Assembly: GCF_017745095.1 (NCBI RefSeq)
Contig: NZ_JAGHZZ010000005.1
Location: 240,245 to 304,244, forward strand
Source: Sporocytophaga sp.
GTDB lineage: Bacteria > Bacteroidota > Bacteroidia > Cytophagales > Cytophagaceae
DNA length: 64,000 nt
Direction: 5' to 3'
Shown here piece by piece: positions 61,501 to 64,000 of the stretch. The position numbers and the translations under genes are program-made. How positions within the stretch are numbered: position 1 is the first letter of the stretch; the number at the start of each line of letters is the position of its first letter. The notes under the pieces were generated by a model that saw only the letters and a program-made list of their open reading frames with translations, searched no databases and had not been told where the DNA came from.

Positions 61501-64000
61501 TAACGGAATATTAGAAATGTCTCCGCAATATGTTTTGTCTGATCCAGCTTCTACAGTTGGTATGGGATTGATGGTTAATGTCAGCTTGGATGAAACTGCT
61601 TTACATGTTCCGTTCCCAGTGCTTGTTAAAGTCAGAAGAACAGAACCTGAAGCAAGATCAGAACTTGATGCATAGTAAGTTGTAACTAATGAATTAGCAT
61701 CTGAAAATGTACCTGATCCTGAGCTTATCCAAGTGCCTCCAGTTGCAACTGTAGTAGTTCCGTTAAGGGCTGCTCCTTCAAAATCAGCGCACAAAGTCTG
61801 TGAGGGACCAGCATTTATTGTTGGAGCTGGTGTTATTAATATTTGTAATGTATCTCTTACTGTTGCGCAAACTCCTGAACCTGTTGATGATAAGGTTAAG
61901 GTGACTTTTCCTGTTGATTTATCTACTGAGTTGGGGACATAGGTAGCATTCAGGGTAGTGGAATTAGGTGAAAAACTTCCTGTTCCCAGGGTCCTCCATC
62001 TGCTACCTGTTGCATTTAATATAGATCCGTTAAGACTCACTCCGCTGGCATCTGAGCATATAGTCAAATCTGTACCGGCATCTACTATAGGCTTAGGAGT
62101 GATGTTAATTTTTACTGAATCACTAACCGGTATACACAATCCGTTGCCTGTTGTTGTTAAGGTTAAGATGACTGATTTTGCAATCATGTCATTTACAGAG
62201 GGCTTATAAATAGCATTTAAAGTTGTTGCATTCGGACTGAATGTTCCATCTCCTGAAGTCGTCCATAATGCTCCGGTTGCTATAGTTATTTTACCATTTA
62301 AACGAACGCCTGAGGTGTCACTACAAACAGTTTGATCCAATCCTGCATCTGAAGTAGGTGCTGGTGTTATCTGTACATTAAGTTGATCTTTTACAGGCTT
62401 ACAAAGTCCATTGTTTAATGTAGTTAATGTTAAATTTACATTGCCTGCATTTATATCTAGAGCAGAAGGTATATAATCAGTAACTAAACTGTTTGGATTT
62501 GTAAAGGTACCAGTTCCAGAACTGGTCCATTGTCCGTCACTTGTTACAGTCGTAGTAGCACTTAGGTTCACTATAGCATTATTGGCACAAACGATTTTAT
62601 CTGTTCCAGCATTTACAGTTGGTGCAGGGGATATTATTAAATTTAAGTCATCACTTACCGTTATACAATTACTTATGGCTGAACTGGTGAGTTTTAATGT
62701 AATGTTTCCTGATGCACGATCAGCAGCTGAAGGTACATAGTTTGCGCCTAAGGTTGTATTATCCGGAAGAAATGATCCAGTTCCGCTGCTTATCCATTGT
62801 CCTCCTGGAGCGTTCAATACTTGTCCGTTAAGTTTGATTGCAAAACTGTCAGCACAAATAGCAATATCATTTCCTGCGTTTACAACTGGTGCGGGAAGTA
62901 TAGTTATAATTATATCATCCTCAACCGGCTTACAAATTCCATTACCGGTAGAAGTTAGTTTTAATGTGACAGTACCTGAGCTGATTTCTGATGCAGATGG
63001 TACATAGGTTACAGTAAGTTGATTGTTTGAAGGGGTGAAAGTTCCTGCACCACCTGACCATGTTCCTCCTGTAGCTATTGTTACATCTCCATTCAGTGAA
63101 ACTTTAGTGTTGTTTGCACAGATATTCAAATCCGAACCTGCATTAACTTTAGGGGCAGGAGTGAAGGTGATAACGGTTATGTCAGAAACGGATTTACATA
63201 AGCCGTTTCCTGTGCTTGTTAAAGTTAAAGAAACGATTCCATTTGTCAGATCTGCAGAAGATGGTATATAAGATGCATTAACAATATTGGCATTTGGGTT
63301 AAAAGTCCCATTACCTGTTGTTTTCCATGTTCCTCCACTCGCATTTGTAACAGTTGCATTTAAGGCTATAGATGAGACGTCAGCACATAAAGTTTGATCT
63401 GGTCCTGCATCTACTACTGGTACCTTCGCTATGTTTAGTTTTATTTGTGAAGAAACCGGATTACAAGTTCCGTTTCCAGTAGTTGTCAGTGTCAATGTAA
63501 TTGTTCCAGCTGTTTTATCATTGTTTGAAAGAACATAACTTGCATTCAGATCAGTGGCTGACAGGCTGAAAGTTCCAGAACCAGTACTTGTCCATATTGC
63601 TCCTGTTGGAATAGTATTTATAGATCCGTTTAGTTTTACAAAAGAAGAATCGCCACATATGGAAATGTCAGTTCCTGCATCTACTGTAGGTGCTGGAGTA
63701 ATTGTAAATACTACTGTATCCTTCTGAGCTGGACAATAGGTTGTTGGAGATGTTGTTAATATAAGCTTAACTGTACCATTTGTCCTTTCTGTTGAAGTCG
63801 GAACATAAGTAGCATTTAAAGTAGTAGCATTTGGTGAAAATGATCCTGAGCCATTAGACCAGGTTAAGCCGGTTAGAGTATTCGAACTTCCGTTCAAAGT
63901 TATTCCTGAAGCATCTGCACAAACTGTCTGATCAGGGCCTGCTGAGACTGTCACTGCCGGATGAATAGTAATAATCATAGAATCAGAGATTGCAGTACAA
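55600..64000 (-). CDS. Giant repeat protein with CHU_C T9SS type B domain, 5' end beyond window
   Basis: At least 2799 codons without a stop; the reading frame is open to the right edge, so the start lies outside the window and the internal ATG at 63978 is not the true start. Most of the visible protein is a tandem array of about 26 repeats of roughly 90 aa (listed separately). After the array come several PKD/Ig-like segments (about residues 2280-2690), then VCAPTVYIPNAIEPEG, and a final CHU_C sorting domain (IYNRWGEIIFYTEDRNKTWDGTYLGK, GSYNYIVTY, ending GKITLMR). The protein is probably a surface-bound or released adhesin or matrix protein exported by T9SS. Each repeat has two Cys, suggesting disulfides outside the cell. 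Confidence 0.88.
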   Translation of the reverse strand, partial: CTAISDSMIITIHPAVTVSAGPDQTVCADASGITLNGSSNTLTGLTWSNGSGSFSPNATTLNATYVPTSTERTNGTVKLILTTSPTTYCPAQKDTVVFTITPAPTVDAGTDISICGDSSFVKLNGSINTIPTGAIWTSTGSGTFSLSATDLNASYVLSNNDKTAGTITLTLTTTGNGTCNPVSSQIKLNIAKVPVVDAGPDQTLCADVSSIALNATVTNASGGTWKTTGNGTFNPNANIVNASYIPSSADLTNGIVSLTLTSTGNGLCKSVSDITVITFTPAPKVNAGSDLNICANNTKVSLNGDVTIATGGTWSGGAGTFTPSNNQLTVTYVPSASEISSGTVTLKLTSTGNGICKPVEDDIIITILPAPVVNAGNDIAICADSFAIKLNGQVLNAPGGQWISSGTGSFLPDNTTLGANYVPSAADRASGNITLKLTSSAISNCITVSDDLNLIISPAPTVNAGTDKIVCANNAIVNLSATTTVTSDGQWTSSGTGTFTNPNSLVTDYIPSALDINAGNVNLTLTTLNNGLCKPVKDQLNVQITPAPTSDAGLDQTVCSDTSGVRLNGKITIATGALWTTSGDGTFSPNATTLNAIYKPSVNDMIAKSVILTLTTTGNGLCIPVSDSVKINITPKPIVDAGTDLTICSDASGVSLNGSILNATGSRWRTLGTGSFSPNSTTLNATYVPNSVDKSTGKVTLTLSSTGSGVCATVRDTLQILITPAPTINAGPSQTLCADFEGAALNGTTTVATGGTWISSGSGTFSDANSLVTTYYASSSDLASGSVLLTLTSTGNGTCKAVSSKLTLTINPIPTVEAGSDKTYCGDISNIPLNGSYTKATGGYWSTNGSGIFTPDEFTANATYTPSVSEKTSGQSILTFTTTGNGACNFVSDNVTYTFTPVPTSDAGPDQTVCADITSVNLSGNVTIASGGIWKSSGSGTFSPSINDLNAKYTPSASDKSNGSVTLTLTTAGNGTCSAVSNDMIITITPAPIVNAGLDQTVCADVTGVVLDGTFSVASGIKWTTSSGTGTFIPDDTTPNATFIPSSLQIGNGKATITLTTTGNGTCNAVKDAVIISLSPVPQANAGNDVTVCAGVIDIPLNGTVVNASGGTWTSSGTGTFLPDENALNASYVPSASENVNGQTVTITLTTTGNGSCSPVADQITISFNTVPVFAGPPQSICTNGFPVKLNGSGNGSWTSPTGGSFSPNPNSLNASYSPTAADIAAGYADIILTGSSVGTCLPGKDTVRISISQGPVVNAGSDLLICENNSVVSLSASVSQAADIKWSTSGAGSFSSATGLTTIYTPTSQELSDGNVTLIAETTGNGICAADTDQVVITFTPAPTAKAGSDEDLCADISSIDLNGSITIAAGSAWSSDGNGSIASAASLTTTYTPTPADKSKGFIIFTLTTSGSGNCTEVTDQKIVRFTAGPIAYPGTDTSLCADISELPLKGSVSGATGGIWSTNGTGTFSPNANTLNASYIPSVDDLSKTSITLTLLTTGTGICTPTSNNRIVSFTTIPTVNPGTGDSYCSDVLSIPVNALVTVASGVSWKTSTGGSFGDENLQATDYFPTNAEKASGKVTLNVITTGNGKCKAVAANVDYFFTPAPTVEAGFDIIRCSDATTIDLEGNVTIATGGVWTTSGNGTFSNDSNLQTIYQPSVTDKSNGSVILTLSTTGMGKCLAVTDALKIDFTPVPVVSVGSDQNVCADTAGVSLSSTYSVAGGINWKTSGSGTFLTSFAEPNVKYIPSQSDTASGSVQIIATTIDNGDCQSVSDTMYITINKQPVINAGIDRTMCTDEKTITLGGYFSNTGGILWTSTGTGVFSDPTLTSPVYTPSIADKINGGVIFTATTTGTGLCKIYTDISSLSIYSAPVATVNAGLDQSLCKDIMTVKLTGFIANAGGGIWSSTNGGTFSDVKDLEGTFYPVAAEKAAGKADIVLTTTNNGFCNAQSDTMTITFTAPPTVTAGADTTICGDLYAIKLPGNFTVSSGIEWKTGGSGTFVPDATTPNASYIPSKSDITAGKVGLTITTTGNGTCNAVSASKKIQILPIPTANAGQDQTVCADLTKIAIKGNVSGATGGTWKTTGTGTFSPNANSLNASYIPSPEDIQSSAVNLILTTTGTGICNQVTSKITITITPKPIINAGPDILTCANVPSVQLNGNVTVAGGMIWITSGSGIFMPSAASLNPSYTPSEADQTAGKVILTAYSTNNGKCNIVNDSIEVTINKAPIVTATSGNPCVYKDGVALSGTVVNASGIEWKTSGTGTFSLSSYDLNPSYFPSENDIAANGTVIITAYSTGNGVCNAESANTSLLVSPLPIADAGSDQYVCTSSNATLNAFTYPGNSYSWKSLSGITYGNDATITISAPANQTVVLTVTDSKKCPNYDTVSVFTITPPSWNLISENCYNDTLVLRSNPYNLPSVPGSFAWYKDGVILQNKNQDFLATRDPGQYTVQYYYGNCKTEASATINALPEFNIPAERLLCNQSTGTLVANINTIPNPPEVYSWTTGSNFVGNTNPVDFNVLPDSNFYKLKITDVKCSAEDSVRIIGIDSPITGNLKDVASCEGQTVVLVGTPTNFSDLAKYNPIYQWTPSSLGTNDTVEVKTTGTYGVTVTLGECAASYQVNVQMNKLPEPFMPERQIYCFDNNKYMMLDAGPGERFKWENSSDTLRQKAIIEPGIYIVTVTNSFNCSLTDSTEIVQVCAPTVYIPNAIEPEGEISRNQDLHIFGKYFTNFKMTIYNRWGEIIFYTEDRNKTWDGTYLGKLMPEGSYNYIVTYEGLEGEYIGPYKKEGKITLMR
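57040..64000 (-). repeat. Tandem array of about 26 repeats of ~90 aa (~270 bp)
   Basis: The repeat reads, in consensus, PxPxVxAGxDxxVCADxxxVxLNGxxxxAxGGxWxxSGxGxFxPxxxxLNAxYxPSxxDxxxGxVxLTLTTTGNGxC. I counted 26 AGxDxxxC starts to the right edge, plus a degenerate one at the array's left end. Units vary by a few residues and diverge in sequence, so they are ancient rather than newly expanded. Both ends of each unit hold a Cys (VCAD and NGxC). The count is by eye and the array continues outside the window. Confidence 0.85.

Noticed and set aside
57083-63271. Several plus-strand ORFs of 63-120 aa inside the giant gene, mutually similar
   Set aside because: They are antisense shadows of the conserved ~270-bp repeats, have no starts or signals of their own, and repeat with the array.
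57040-64000. Regularly spaced repeats that could suggest a CRISPR array
   Set aside because: Units are about 270 bp, open in one frame, diverged and without spacers of uniform length. They encode a protein repeat.
1-64000. Transposon or prophage in the window
   Set aside because: No transposase, integrase, terminal inverted repeats or phage genes were seen; gene content looks like stable chromosome.

Overview
The window looks like chromosomal DNA of a Bacteroidota bacterium, most likely a gliding Cytophagales (Cytophaga/Sporocytophaga-like). The grounds are AT-rich DNA, weak or absent Shine-Dalgarno sequences, type IX secretion system (T9SS) parts (a PorV-family barrel plus a PorU2-like C25 protease, and a PorE-like TPR/propeller/OmpA lipoprotein-type protein), and two very large secreted proteins ending in the gliding-motility (CHU_C, type B) sorting domain. 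No tRNA, rRNA, phage, insertion sequence or CRISPR array was seen. The assignment to genus is inference.

Layout. 0-4 kb: a PaaE-like flavin/2Fe-2S reductase, an M3 oligopeptidase and two paralogous lipoproteins. 4.4-10.5 kb: porV-like and porU2-like T9SS genes. 10.5-17.3 kb: housekeeping genes (folA, fmt, a NamZ-type exo-muramidase, a LolC/E-type permease, a DPM-like glycosyltransferase, hemY, a gmhB-like phosphatase). 17.8-18.9 kb: an endonuclease V/KptA nucleic-acid pair. 19-25.5 kb: a coiled-coil membrane protein, a DEAD-box helicase with a long leader, a tautomerase, an SDR, and a MurU-like nucleotidyltransferase next to a fused AmgK-like kinase/RapZ C-terminal protein. 25.7-31 kb: a tightly overlapping, poorly understood operon (frameshifted DUF2310, DoxX-like, DUF2071, membrane-anchored methyltransferase, four-helix membrane protein, Zn-ribbon protein) facing an ECF sigma factor. 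31-37.7 kb: small orphans, a DUF3224 protein, an RluA-type pseudouridine synthase, a DUF4468 protein, a cyclophilin, an L,D-transpeptidase and a leucine-rich-repeat protein. 38-43.5 kb: topoisomerase IV parE and parC. 43.5-48.5 kb: a PH-like protein, efp with an unusual tip loop, a pentameric ligand-gated ion channel homologue and a Kef-type K+/H+ antiporter. 48.6-53.3 kb: the PorE-like protein, a beta-barrel protein and a histidine kinase with an ethylene-receptor-like sensor domain. 53.3-64 kb: two tandem T9SS cargo proteins, the second a giant repeat protein that runs off the right edge.

Connections. NamZ (releases MurNAc), the AmgK-like kinase and the MurU-like nucleotidyltransferase together outline a peptidoglycan amino-sugar recycling route; the kinase is fused to the domain that senses glucosamine-6-phosphate in E. 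coli RapZ. PorV/PorU2 and the PorE-like protein belong to the machinery that would export and anchor the two large CHU_C proteins at the right end. The channel and the Kef-type antiporter are adjacent, co-directional and probably co-transcribed, suggesting a joint role in ion or pH homeostasis.

Strongest leads: the histidine kinase that keeps all six residues known for ethylene/copper binding in plant ETR1 with identical spacing; the channel/antiporter pair; the kinase-RapZ fusion; the endonuclease V-KptA pair; EF-P with Asn at the modification site; a single-base disruption of a DUF2310 gene; and two candidate structured small RNAs.
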